Shown piece after piece: positions 1-5,176 of a stretch of 7,763 nt of DNA. The position numbers and the translations under genes are program-made. The notes under the pieces are model-generated. The model had not been told where the DNA came from, ran no database searches, and worked only from the letters and a program-made list of their open reading frames with translations. Each line of letters starts with the position of its first letter. Positions within the stretch are counted from its first letter, which is position 1. This stretch comes from Methanoregulaceae archaeon (GTDB lineage Archaea; Halobacteriota; Methanomicrobia; Methanomicrobiales; Methanospirillaceae): the NCBI GenBank assembly GCA_028679405.1, contig JAJRBP010000112.1, positions 1 to 7,763 of the forward strand, written 5' to 3'.

Positions 1-28
1 CATTTAATGGTGCGTAAACATGAAAAAC

Positions 29-41
29 AAATATATAAACC
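29..41 (-). promoter_or_regulatory. Possible TATA box for a gene left of the window
   Basis: On the minus strand this reads GGTTTATATATTT, close to the archaeal box A consensus. A start about 26 nt downstream would fall near position 10, and a minus-strand ATG sits at positions 3-1. This would suit a near-leaderless gene running leftwards out of the window. The AT-rich element could also be read on the plus strand, where it would run antisense into tRNA-His, which is less likely. Confidence 0.35.
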
Positions 42-76
42 CAAAACTAGGAATCAGACTATCACGAGAGTAATTA

Positions 77-149
77 GGCCAGGGCCGAGATTCGAACCCG
101 GGTCGGGGGATCCACAGTCCCCTAGGATAACCAACTACCCCACCCTGGC
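77..149 (-). tRNA. tRNA-His (anticodon GTG)
   Basis: The minus strand folds into a full cloverleaf of 73 nt without CCA. The acceptor stem GCCAGGG/CCCTGGC has seven Watson-Crick pairs, followed by U8-G9. The D arm carries GG in its loop, the anticodon stem is GGGGA/TCCCC, and the anticodon loop CTGTGGA gives GTG. The T arm CCGGG-TTCGAAT-CTCGG is canonical with one G-T pair. The discriminator is C73 (position 77), as expected for archaeal tRNA-His. CCA is not encoded, and no intron is present. The base before G1 (position 150, T on the tRNA strand) is not G, so the G-1 needed by HisRS is not encoded and would have to be added after transcription. Confidence 0.97.
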
Positions 150-162
150 AGGAATTACCCTT

Positions 163-336
163 TCACATTTGTAACTGGCACTCTTGAATGTATCTGTCAG
201 TCTCATCGGTAATATTAAAGCCATCCGGCGGTCTGATTTCTCATAGGCCTGCCGTGAACTGATCTCTCGCAACCTGCAACAATTGGTCCACCTCGATCAC
301 CTGTCGGCTTTCCAGGACGAGGTTTTTTAAGATCAA
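163..336 (-). pseudogene. Possible relic of a small gene (frame broken by TGA)
   Basis: One minus-strand frame is open from 438 to a TGA at 241-243, then continues in the same frame for 25 codons to a TGA at 163-165. The stretch ending at 244 contains a plausible helical segment with G/C-leaning third positions (ILKNLVLESRQVIEVDQ, then LLQVARDQFTAGL). The part after the first stop reads EIRPPDGFNITDETDRYIQE. There is no ATG; the only candidate starts are TTG (334-336) or internal GTG codons, and none has a Shine-Dalgarno site. I recognise no family. It may be a decayed gene, or chance openness in the stretch between tRNA-His and infB. Confidence 0.2.
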
Positions 337-374
337 AAGATATTTTGGAGGGGTAGTTTTTGTTTTCGGGTGAG

Positions 375-383
375 TTATTAATA
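375..383 (+). promoter_or_regulatory. Candidate TATA box for infB
   Basis: TTATTAATA is the best box A match upstream of infB. It would place the transcription start near 405 and give a leader of about 110 nt. A weaker alternative is CTATACC around 457-463, with a start near 486. Confidence 0.35.
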
Positions 384-439
384 GCCCTGATGTATTACTA
401 CATACGGGAGTCCCCAAGGCAGTCTGTGGCCTGAATAGT

Positions 440-479
440 CAGTGGTCGATCCACTGCTATACCAATACAGTCTGATTGG
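440..479 (+). repeat. Two consecutive inverted repeats in the infB leader
   Basis: CAGTGG (440-445) pairs with CCACTG (451-456) across a 5-nt loop. CCAAT (462-466) pairs with ATTGG (475-479) across an 8-nt loop. The heptamer CAGTCTG is repeated directly at 420-426 and 468-474, the second copy inside the second loop. They could form leader RNA hairpins or a DNA operator; no function can be assigned. Confidence 0.4.
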
Positions 480-518
480 AAGCGCTATTCACACAGTTGC
501 CGAATGAGGAAGAAGACC

Positions 519-2297
519 ATGGCTAAGCAGGAGAGAATAAGGACACCAATAGTCTGCGTTCTCGGACACGTGGATCATGGGAAAACCTCGCTACTTGACC
601 GGATCCGAGGATCGTCGGTCGTCAGCACTGAAGAGGGGGCCATTACACAGCATATTGGTGCGACTCTTGTCCCTATCGAAGCGATCAGGAAGACAAGCGG
701 CACAATGGAACGTGCATCCCTGAATATTCCCGGTCTTCTCTTTATTGATACTCCCGGTCACCATGCCTTCACTACGCTTCGTGCCAGAGGCGGCGCGCTC
801 GCGGATATGGCTATTCTTGTGGTTGATCTTCTCCAAGGATTCCAGCCTCAGACATTTGAGGCTTTGCAGATTCTCAAAACCTACCGGACCCCGTTTGTCG
901 TGGCAGCAACTAAGATCGACAGGGTCCATGGATGGAGAGCAAACCCTGGGGAGTCTTTTCTTCAATCCTTTTCCAGGCAGAATGATCGCGTAAAGGATCT
1001 GATGGAAACGAAGATCTATGAACTCGTGGGTGCGCTTTCTGAACTCGGATTCTCGGGAGAGCGCTTTGACAGGGTGACTGATTTCCAGAGAAATCTTGCC
1101 ATTGTTCCTGTGAGCGCTCAAACTGGTGAAGGGATAGGCGAACTCCTCCTTGTGATGATAGGTCTTGCACAGAGGTACATGGAGGGAGATCTCGCATTGA
1201 AGATCGACGGGCCCGGATGCGGCACAGTGCTCGAAGTAAAAGAGGAACGGGGTCTTGGGCCGACTCTCGATGTTATCCTCTATGATGGAACTCTCTCGGT
1301 CGGGGATGAGATTGTGGTAGCCGGCCATGTTGGACCGATCGTCACGAAAGTGAGATCTCTATTGAAACCGAGACCAATGCAGGAGATCCTGGTTGAAGAC
1401 AAGTTTGCCAGAGTAAAATCGGTCACCGCCGCTGCAGGAATTAAACTCACCGCCCCGAACCTGGAAGATGTAATAGCTGGATCACCAGTCCGGGTAATTT
1501 CTGGAAACCCGGAAGAAGCGATCGAAGAAGTCAGGAGGGAAATGGAGGAGGTCCATGTGAAACTCTCCCAGGATGGCCTCATCATAAAAGCTGATACAAT
1601 CGGAGCCCTTGAAGCGATCTGCAAGGAGCTGGACAGCAAGGAGATCAGAGTGATGAAAGCGGAAGTCGGGCCTGTGAGCCGTCATGATGTTATCGATGCA
1701 GCGACAATAAAAAATCCGTGCCATCGTGTTCTGCTCAGATTCAATACATCGATCCTTCCCGATGCCGAGGAGTTGACCAAGAACCCGGCGTTCTCTGATT
1801 TGAAAGTAATCGAAGGAAGAGTCATTTATGACCTGATCGATCGATATGTCCTTTGGCGGGATGATCTAAAGAGACAGGCGGATAAAAAACGCTTCGAACA
1901 GATCGTAATGCCGGCGAAGATCAGGGTACTTCCCAATTGTATCTTTCGACAGAGTAATCCAGCAGTTGTGGGGATCCGGGTTCTCGCAGGAACTCTTCGC
2001 ACGGGAGTTCAACTGGTTCATGGTGATGGAAAGAAGGTCGGCTTGTTGAAAACGATGCAATATAACCAGGAGACAATACATGAGGCCGATGCAGGCCGCG
2101 AGATCGCGATATCAATCGAGGGTGCCACGGTCGGCCGGCAATTGGAGGCAGGTGATGACCTCCTAGTAGACATCCCGGAGAAGCATGTGAAGATCCTCGA
2201 GAGGGAGATGTTCACCCGTCTTAATATTCCTGCCCAGGAGATCCTGCTTGAATTCACGTCGATGAGAAGGAAAGGCGATCCGTTCTGGGGCAAGTAG
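519..2297 (+). CDS. infB: Translation initiation factor aIF5B (IF2 family GTPase)
   Basis: This is the archaeal homologue of eIF5B/IF2, a GTPase that promotes ribosomal subunit joining in the cytoplasm. From the start at 519 (592 aa), the G domain shows the P-loop GHVDHGKT (16-23), switch I TQHIGAT (about 43-49), DTPGH (77-81), TKID (131-134) and SAQTGEG (199-205). Domains II-IV follow, ending in the family-typical GDPFWGK. The length suits a full, intein-free aIF5B. ATG 519 is preferred because GAGG (507-510) lies 8 nt upstream. An in-frame ATG at 504 adds five residues but has no ribosome-binding site. The G4 motif has Thr instead of the usual Asn of NKxD. The leader contains two small inverted repeats. 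S6e follows after 129 bp, with its own likely promoter. Confidence 0.97.
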   Translation: MAKQERIRTPIVCVLGHVDHGKTSLLDRIRGSSVVSTEEGAITQHIGATLVPIEAIRKTSGTMERASLNIPGLLFIDTPGHHAFTTLRARGGALADMAILVVDLLQGFQPQTFEALQILKTYRTPFVVAATKIDRVHGWRANPGESFLQSFSRQNDRVKDLMETKIYELVGALSELGFSGERFDRVTDFQRNLAIVPVSAQTGEGIGELLLVMIGLAQRYMEGDLALKIDGPGCGTVLEVKEERGLGPTLDVILYDGTLSVGDEIVVAGHVGPIVTKVRSLLKPRPMQEILVEDKFARVKSVTAAAGIKLTAPNLEDVIAGSPVRVISGNPEEAIEEVRREMEEVHVKLSQDGLIIKADTIGALEAICKELDSKEIRVMKAEVGPVSRHDVIDAATIKNPCHRVLLRFNTSILPDAEELTKNPAFSDLKVIEGRVIYDLIDRYVLWRDDLKRQADKKRFEQIVMPAKIRVLPNCIFRQSNPAVVGIRVLAGTLRTGVQLVHGDGKKVGLLKTMQYNQETIHEADAGREIAISIEGATVGRQLEAGDDLLVDIPEKHVKILEREMFTRLNIPAQEILLEFTSMRRKGDPFWGK

Positions 2298-2299
2298 TA

Positions 2300-2328
2300 T
2301 TTTAATAGCCATACTTCCTATGTATATG
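2300..2328 (+). promoter_or_regulatory. Candidate TATA boxes for rps6e
   Basis: Two box A-like elements lie just after the infB stop: TTTTAATA (2300-2307) and TGTATATG (2321-2328). The first predicts a start near 2330, putting the whole downstream hairpin in the rps6e leader. The second predicts a start near 2351, inside the hairpin's 5' arm. This argues for separate transcription of rps6e. Confidence 0.45.
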
Positions 2329-2345
2329 GTACGTCTGAGGTCTCC

Positions 2346-2370
2346 GGATTCGGGGTTGGCCCCGGAATCC
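2346..2370 (+). repeat. GC-rich hairpin in the rps6e leader / infB 3' region
   Basis: GGATTCGGGG (2346-2355) pairs with CCCCGGAATCC (2360-2370) around a TTGG tetraloop, with one bulged C. That is ten base pairs, mostly G-C. It ends nine bases before a strong Shine-Dalgarno sequence (2379-2386). No T-run follows, so it does not look like a terminator. A regulatory leader structure for the S6e message is plausible but unproven. Confidence 0.6.
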
Positions 2371-2388
2371 AGGTTCATAAAGGAGATC

Positions 2389-2433
2389 ATGGAGAGCAAA
2401 CAACATCCCGAGCGGGGTTATGAGTTATGGTAG
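2389..2433 (+). CDS. 14-codon upstream ORF overlapping the rps6e start
   Basis: ATG at 2389 follows the ribosome-binding site AAAGGAGA (2379-2386), which is clearly better than anything upstream of rps6e. The frame encodes MESKQHPERGYELW and stops at TAG 2431-2433. That stop lies inside the first codons of rps6e (ATG 2427-2429), so the two frames overlap by 7 nt in different registers. This is the arrangement expected for termination-reinitiation coupling, in which ribosomes finishing the short frame restart on rps6e. The peptide resembles nothing I know. It could instead be a chance reading, with the Shine-Dalgarno site acting at a distance. Confidence 0.4.
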   Translation: MESKQHPERGYELW

Positions 2434-2831
2434 ATTTCAAAATGGTATTGTCCGATCCGAAGACCGGTCGCGCGTATAATGTTACGGTAAGCGGCGGGGC
2501 GGCAGGTTCTCTGACCGGCAGGAAAATCGGGGATGAACTTGATGGGGGTATTTTCGGGCTTCCAGGTTACCGGCTAAAGATTACCGGTGGATCGGACCGG
2601 AATGGTACTCCTGCGCGAAAAGACCTTCCGACAGCCGGGAGGAGGAAAATTCTCCTTTCCGGGGGGCTTGGATTCAAACCTGTCATGGAAGGACAACGAA
2701 GAAGAAAATCCATGAGAGGGAACGAGATTGGTAGCGACTTTGTGCAGATCAATGCCACTCTGACTGGTTACGGCGAAAAACCCCTTGAAGAATATTACCC
2801 AAAAGAGATTGCAGCTGAGAAATCAGCCTGA
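2427..2831 (+). CDS. rps6e: 30S ribosomal protein S6e
   Basis: This small-subunit protein, shared by archaea and eukaryotes, is 134 aa long. It begins with the family's MVDFK and DPKTGR (10-15), followed by GRKIGDELDG (31-40), GLPGYRLKITGGSDRNG (44-60), GRRKILLSGGLGF (71-83) and the basic segment GQRRRKSMRGN (89-99). An acidic tail of about 20 residues (GEKPLEEYYPKEIAAEKSA) follows the conserved core; it lacks the phosphorylated C-terminal extension of eukaryotic S6. ATG 2427 matches the family N-terminus, but its own Shine-Dalgarno site is weak, and a well-initiated short ORF overlaps it. The stop is one base from the end of the convergent DUF2240 gene. Confidence 0.97.
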   Translation: MVDFKMVLSDPKTGRAYNVTVSGGAAGSLTGRKIGDELDGGIFGLPGYRLKITGGSDRNGTPARKDLPTAGRRKILLSGGLGFKPVMEGQRRRKSMRGNEIGSDFVQINATLTGYGEKPLEEYYPKEIAAEKSA

Positions 2832-2832
2832 A

Positions 2833-3297
2833 TCATCTGTTTTTCAGGAGGCTTGCCTCCAGGGCCTGGAGAAGATCGCCGGTCTCGATCCGGTATTTTT
2901 TTGCGAGAATGACAATCGCCGCTTCCGGCCGGATATGTCCTTCGAAGCCATCTAAGATAAGTTGATTCATCTCGCCTGTTAACTGGGCAGGTGGAATGTT
3001 TTTCTCCCTGGCAATCCGTTCGATCAAAGTCTCAATGGGTTCCTTTGGTTCAAGTATGACAGTTGTCGGTTTAAAACCGATCGGGATGTTCACAGTTGAG
3101 AGATCGAAGAGGGGGTGAAGCATTTCTCCGTCATATGCCAGGAGGCCGTCTTCAAGAGCTCGTGAAAGGAGCTGATTTGCCTCATCAAGACTCATCCACC
3201 TCCTGTCATAGACAAGGAAATACACCACCTCATTTCTTTTCAGCCGTTGTTTCCTGGTAAATCTGAATGGAGCGGCGACCGTCAACATGAGCGACAT
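2833..3297 (-). CDS. DUF2240 family protein (function unknown)
   Basis: This 154-aa protein matches the archaeal DUF2240 family as I recall it: an N-terminus like MSLMLTVAAPFRF, then a basic stretch and a winged-helix-like segment (YFLVYDRRWMSLDEANQLL, 26-44). There is a central KPTTVILEPKEPIETLIERI stretch (76-95) and a helical C-terminus. No signal peptide, membrane segment, catalytic motif or zinc ligands are visible, and the family has no established biochemical role that I know of. The start at 3297 gives the typical N-terminus; a second Met three codons in is possible. Convergent with rps6e, one base apart at the stops. A palindromic TATA element at 3424-3433 could drive it with a leader of about 100 nt. 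Confidence 0.85.
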   Translation of the reverse strand: MSLMLTVAAPFRFTRKQRLKRNEVVYFLVYDRRWMSLDEANQLLSRALEDGLLAYDGEMLHPLFDLSTVNIPIGFKPTTVILEPKEPIETLIERIAREKNIPPAQLTGEMNQLILDGFEGHIRPEAAIVILAKKYRIETGDLLQALEASLLKNR

Positions 3298-3423
3298 AGA
3301 GATCTCATCCGAAATGTCTCAGATATTTGATGTCTTGATCTTTTCAGGGCATGAATCAATCGGACTGTTTCCTTGGGCGACGGGGAGATAGCGGAGTTCA
3401 AGGGTTATTCACTGACCCTGGAC

Positions 3424-3433
3424 ATTTATAAAA
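3424..3433. promoter_or_regulatory. Palindromic TATA box (TTTATAAA core)
   Basis: ATTTATAAAA contains the perfect palindrome TTTATAAA (3425-3432), a strong box A in either direction. Leftwards it would start transcription near 3402 for the DUF2240 gene. Rightwards it would start near 3455, into the gene-poor stretch containing the long hairpin. Confidence 0.5.
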
Positions 3434-3634
3434 CCTGACGATCAATCGAGCGATTCAGATTAAGGTGGCTGTCTCGAATGTGGTGAGGATTTCAATCCAG
3501 ATAAGGCTTGTATATCTGATGAAAGAAAGGTCCGACATTGCCTTCACTAGAGAAGTAGAAGGTTTCCGGGATGCCATCGAATTAACTGCCATGATCGTTA
3601 ATCTGATATTCGTCAAATGCCGATTGTTAAAACA

Positions 3635-3696
3635 GGCAAGAGTCGTATCCATCATTCCTCCTGCACTTCATTTTCCTTCGATGGATACGACTTGCC
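3635..3696. repeat. Long inverted repeat (17-bp stem, 26-nt loop)
   Basis: GGCAAGAGTCGTATCCATC (3635-3653) is complementary to GATGGATACGACTTGCC (3680-3696): 17 base pairs with one 2-nt bulge (AG or GA) in the left arm. The 26-nt loop is pyrimidine-rich on the plus strand. It is far longer than chance would readily give in this window. It lies 40 bp beyond the rps8e stop and could be a 3' structure of that message or part of a small RNA. No target-site duplication or second copy in the window marks it as mobile. Confidence 0.7.
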
Positions 3697-3725
3697 AGAA
3701 TGGCCTCGTAAAATATCGACCGCTT

Positions 3726-3731
3726 AAAAAA
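3726..3731 (-). terminator. Oligo-T terminator of rps8e
   Basis: On the minus strand six T residues follow the rps8e stop codon by four bases. Oligo-T stretches direct archaeal RNA polymerase termination without needing a hairpin. Confidence 0.5.
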
Positions 3732-3735
3732 TTAT

Positions 3736-4110
3736 TCAGATAAGAATAGCGTTGATGATGCCGTGCTGGCCTGGGCGGCTCATAATTCTCGCCTTGCCCA
3801 GTTCAGTCCGAATAATTGCGCCTTTCGTCAGAAGATTGCGTCGGACGTAGTTTGGGTTGGCGGAGTTCTCTTCAACATTTTCAATTTTCACTTTGACGGC
3901 CTTTCCAGTCTTCGGATCAGAAACGATAGCAAATTCGGCACGCAATGCGCGAACTTTCTCGTTTCCACCATACGTCCTGCCAATTTTCCGGCGATCCTGA
4001 CCAATGTGTGTATCAGCCGGTGCGGAACCTATTTCGGCCCTTTTTTTGCCTCGAGCCGGCTTGATTCGGCCGCCTGTTGCGAGTCTGATCGATCTACCCT
4101 GCCACTGCAT
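3736..4110 (-). CDS. rps8e: 30S ribosomal protein S8e
   Basis: This archaeal/eukaryotic small-subunit protein is 124 aa long, the usual archaeal length. It starts MQWQGRS, followed by [13 protein letters not shown] (12-24), then the core with [20 protein letters not shown] (about 42-61) and [15 protein letters not shown]. The C-terminus has [19 protein letters not shown], then [19 protein letters not shown], both family signatures. The start is supported by TGAGG about 9 nt upstream and by homology of the first residues. It lies 72 bp downstream of hypB on the same strand but has its own candidate TATA box, so it is probably transcribed mainly on its own. An oligo-T run follows the stop. Confidence 0.97.
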   Translation of the reverse strand: MQWQGRSIRLATGGRIKPARGKKRAEIGSAPADTHIGQDRRKIGRTYGGNEKVRALRAEFAIVSDPKTGKAVKVKIENVEENSANPNYVRRNLLTKGAIIRTELGKARIMSRPGQHGIINAILI

Positions 4111-4162
4111 AGTTATTGCCTCAGATCCTCTTACATGCCGGGATTCGACCCTGCCAGAGTGC

Positions 4163-4169
4163 TTTAAAT
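4163..4169 (-). promoter_or_regulatory. Candidate TATA box for rps8e
   Basis: The minus strand reads CATTTAAAGC around here, with TTTAAA at 4163-4168. A start near 4140 would leave a leader of about 30 nt with TGAGG before the ATG at 4110. The leader begins close to the small palindrome GGGTCGAATCCC (4140-4151). Confidence 0.45.
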
Positions 4170-4182
4170 GTTGCCCTTACTT

Positions 4183-4848
4183 CTATTTAACTTCACTGTT
4201 GACCGCGATAATCTCATCCAGAAGGTCTGGAACTCCCATCCCTGACTTCAGGTTCGTCCGGAAGACCTTCATCCCGGGATGATACCTGTGCATGTCCCTT
4301 TCCATCCTATCGAGGTCTGCACCTACGAATGGGGCAAGGTCAACCTTGTTGATCACCCCGATGTCACAGCCTCGAAACATCATCGGATGTTTGTTTACGA
4401 CGTCATCCCCTTCTGTCGCACTTACAATAACTATTCTCTTCTCTGCACCTAGTTTGAAATCTGTGGGGCAGACCATATTTCCCACGTTTTCGATGAAGAG
4501 AACGTCGATCTCATCCAGAGGCAGGTGATTGAGGGAGTGTTCGACGAGATGCGCATCAAGATGGCATTCCTTGCCTGTATTTGCATTGACCACCGGGATC
4601 CCAAGCGCGATGAGTCTCTGATAGTCGTCATCCCCGAATACATCACCAGCGATCGCACCCGCCCGAAGCCCCCGATCACGAAGATAAGGAACAAGCCGCT
4701 CGATGAGGGCCGTCTTACCTGACCCTATTGCCCCTAGCAGGTCGAATGCCCTTACATGATGTTTTGCGAGATGGCCGGCGTTGGCATCGGCAATCCGATT
4801 ATTGACGTCGAACAGGTCCTTCTCAAGCCTGACGTCTATATGGTGCAT
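4183..4848 (-). CDS. hypB: Hydrogenase nickel incorporation GTPase HypB
   Basis: HypB is the SIMIBI-class GTPase that, with HypA, delivers nickel to NiFe-hydrogenase precursors in the cytoplasm. With ATG 4848 (221 aa) the P-loop is GAIGSGKT (39-46), the switch Asp lies in AGDVFGDDD (68-75), ENVGN follows at 120-124 and the guanine motif NKVD is at 167-170. Cys95, His96, His100 and Cys127 are present; as I recall, these are the metal-site residues of the Methanocaldococcus protein at the same numbers, which supports this start. A GTG at 4896 would add 16 residues but would run across the TATA element. There is no N-terminal CxxCGC motif or His-rich stretch, unlike many bacterial HypB proteins. 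It is divergent from srp19 and followed by rps8e. No hypA is in the window. Confidence 0.95.
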   Translation of the reverse strand: MHHIDVRLEKDLFDVNNRIADANAGHLAKHHVRAFDLLGAIGSGKTALIERLVPYLRDRGLRAGAIAGDVFGDDDYQRLIALGIPVVNANTGKECHLDAHLVEHSLNHLPLDEIDVLFIENVGNMVCPTDFKLGAEKRIVIVSATEGDDVVNKHPMMFRGCDIGVINKVDLAPFVGADLDRMERDMHRYHPGMKVFRTNLKSGMGVPDLLDEIIAVNSEVK

Positions 4849-4872
4849 AGATCTAAGGTTGCAACCTACACT

Positions 4873-4880
4873 GTTTATAG
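4873..4880. promoter_or_regulatory. Shared TATA element between hypB and srp19
   Basis: GTTTATAG on the plus strand, CTATAAAC on the minus, is the only good box A in the 55-bp gap between the start codons at 4848 and 4904. Its centre (about 4876.5) is 27.5 nt from the srp19 ATG and 28.5 nt from the hypB ATG. Archaeal transcription starts about 25-28 nt from the box A centre, so both mRNAs would start at or within a few bases of their ATGs. Neither ATG has a Shine-Dalgarno sequence. The inferred picture is one bidirectional promoter giving two leaderless messages. Confidence 0.6.
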
Positions 4881-4903
4881 GTTCACCATCAAACACTACG
4901 GCG

Positions 4904-5176
4904 ATGAAAGGAGAGCGTATTCTTTATCCCTGCTATTTCAACAGTTCCTTATCAAGACAGGAAGGGAGAAAGGTACCATCCAGCAGGGGGATGAAGAATC
5001 CAACACTACCGGACCTCGAACACGCCCTCAAACGCAATGGGATTATATTTCGAACAGAACAGAAGGAGCACCCGTCTCACTGGTGGCGGCATGAGGGAAG
5101 AATTGTGGTGAAATGGGATATGAGCAAGACCGAACTTCTCAAGAGAGTAGCCGCACGGCTTGAAGGAAAAAGATGA
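4904..5176 (+). CDS. srp19: Signal recognition particle protein SRP19
   Basis: SRP19 binds SRP RNA helices 6 and 8 and prepares the RNA for SRP54, so it acts in co-translational targeting to the membrane. The 90-aa product is the usual archaeal size. It shows RILYPCYFNSSLSRQEGRKV (5-24), the hallmark aromatic start followed by SRxEGRxVP. Then come NPTLPDLEHALKRNG (32-46), HPSHWWRHEGRIVV (about 56-69) and a basic C-terminal helix (TELLKRVAARLEGKR). ATG 4904 begins just before the conserved YPCYF segment; the frame stays open further upstream, but that part overlaps hypB. An internal ATG at 4991 would delete the conserved first half. The start has no ribosome-binding site and sits about 27 nt from a TATA element, so the message is probably leaderless. 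It overlaps the PHP gene by ATGA. Confidence 0.93.
   Translation: MKGERILYPCYFNSSLSRQEGRKVPSSRGMKNPTLPDLEHALKRNGIIFRTEQKEHPSHWWRHEGRIVVKWDMSKTELLKRVAARLEGKR

Larger units (their letters stand above)
3298..3735. other. Gene-poor intergenic stretch
   Basis: No recognisable protein or tRNA is found in these 438 bases between the DUF2240 start and the rps8e stop. It holds a palindromic TATA element (3424-3433), short inverted repeats AATCG/CGATT (3444-3455) and ATTAAC/GTTAAT (3581-3602), and a long hairpin (3635-3696). A GTG-started plus frame of 92 codons (3465-3743) begins at a plausible distance from the TATA element. It resembles no known family and runs through the hairpin into the rps8e 3' end, so I do not call it a gene. 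An unannotated RNA is equally possible. Confidence 0.5.

Noticed and set aside
591..1328. Minus-strand open frame of 245 codons opposite infB
   Set aside because: It lies wholly inside the strongly supported aIF5B gene, has no family resemblance, and its openness follows from the codon bias of the sense gene.
3505..3530. C-box-like CTGATGA of a C/D box guide RNA
   Set aside because: The first base does not fit RUGAUGA and no D box CTGA follows at a suitable distance.
3465..3743. GTG-started plus-strand frame of 92 codons
   Set aside because: It resembles no known family, has no clear ribosome-binding site, is crossed by the long hairpin, and runs 8 nt into the 3' end of rps8e. Kept only as a possibility within a finding.
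3763..4722. Several plus-strand frames opposite rps8e and hypB
   Set aside because: They are shadows of conserved minus-strand genes, with Cys/Ser/Arg-rich composition and no recognisable domains.
4849..4896. N-terminal extension of HypB from GTG 4896
   Set aside because: It would read through the only TATA element. The added residues are not family-like, and starting at ATG 4848 brings the metal ligands to the numbers I recall for the Methanocaldococcus protein.
4991..5176. Short 61-aa gene starting at ATG 4991
   Set aside because: The GGGGG before this ATG is tempting, but the upstream residues in the same frame carry the conserved first half of SRP19, so the start is at 4904.
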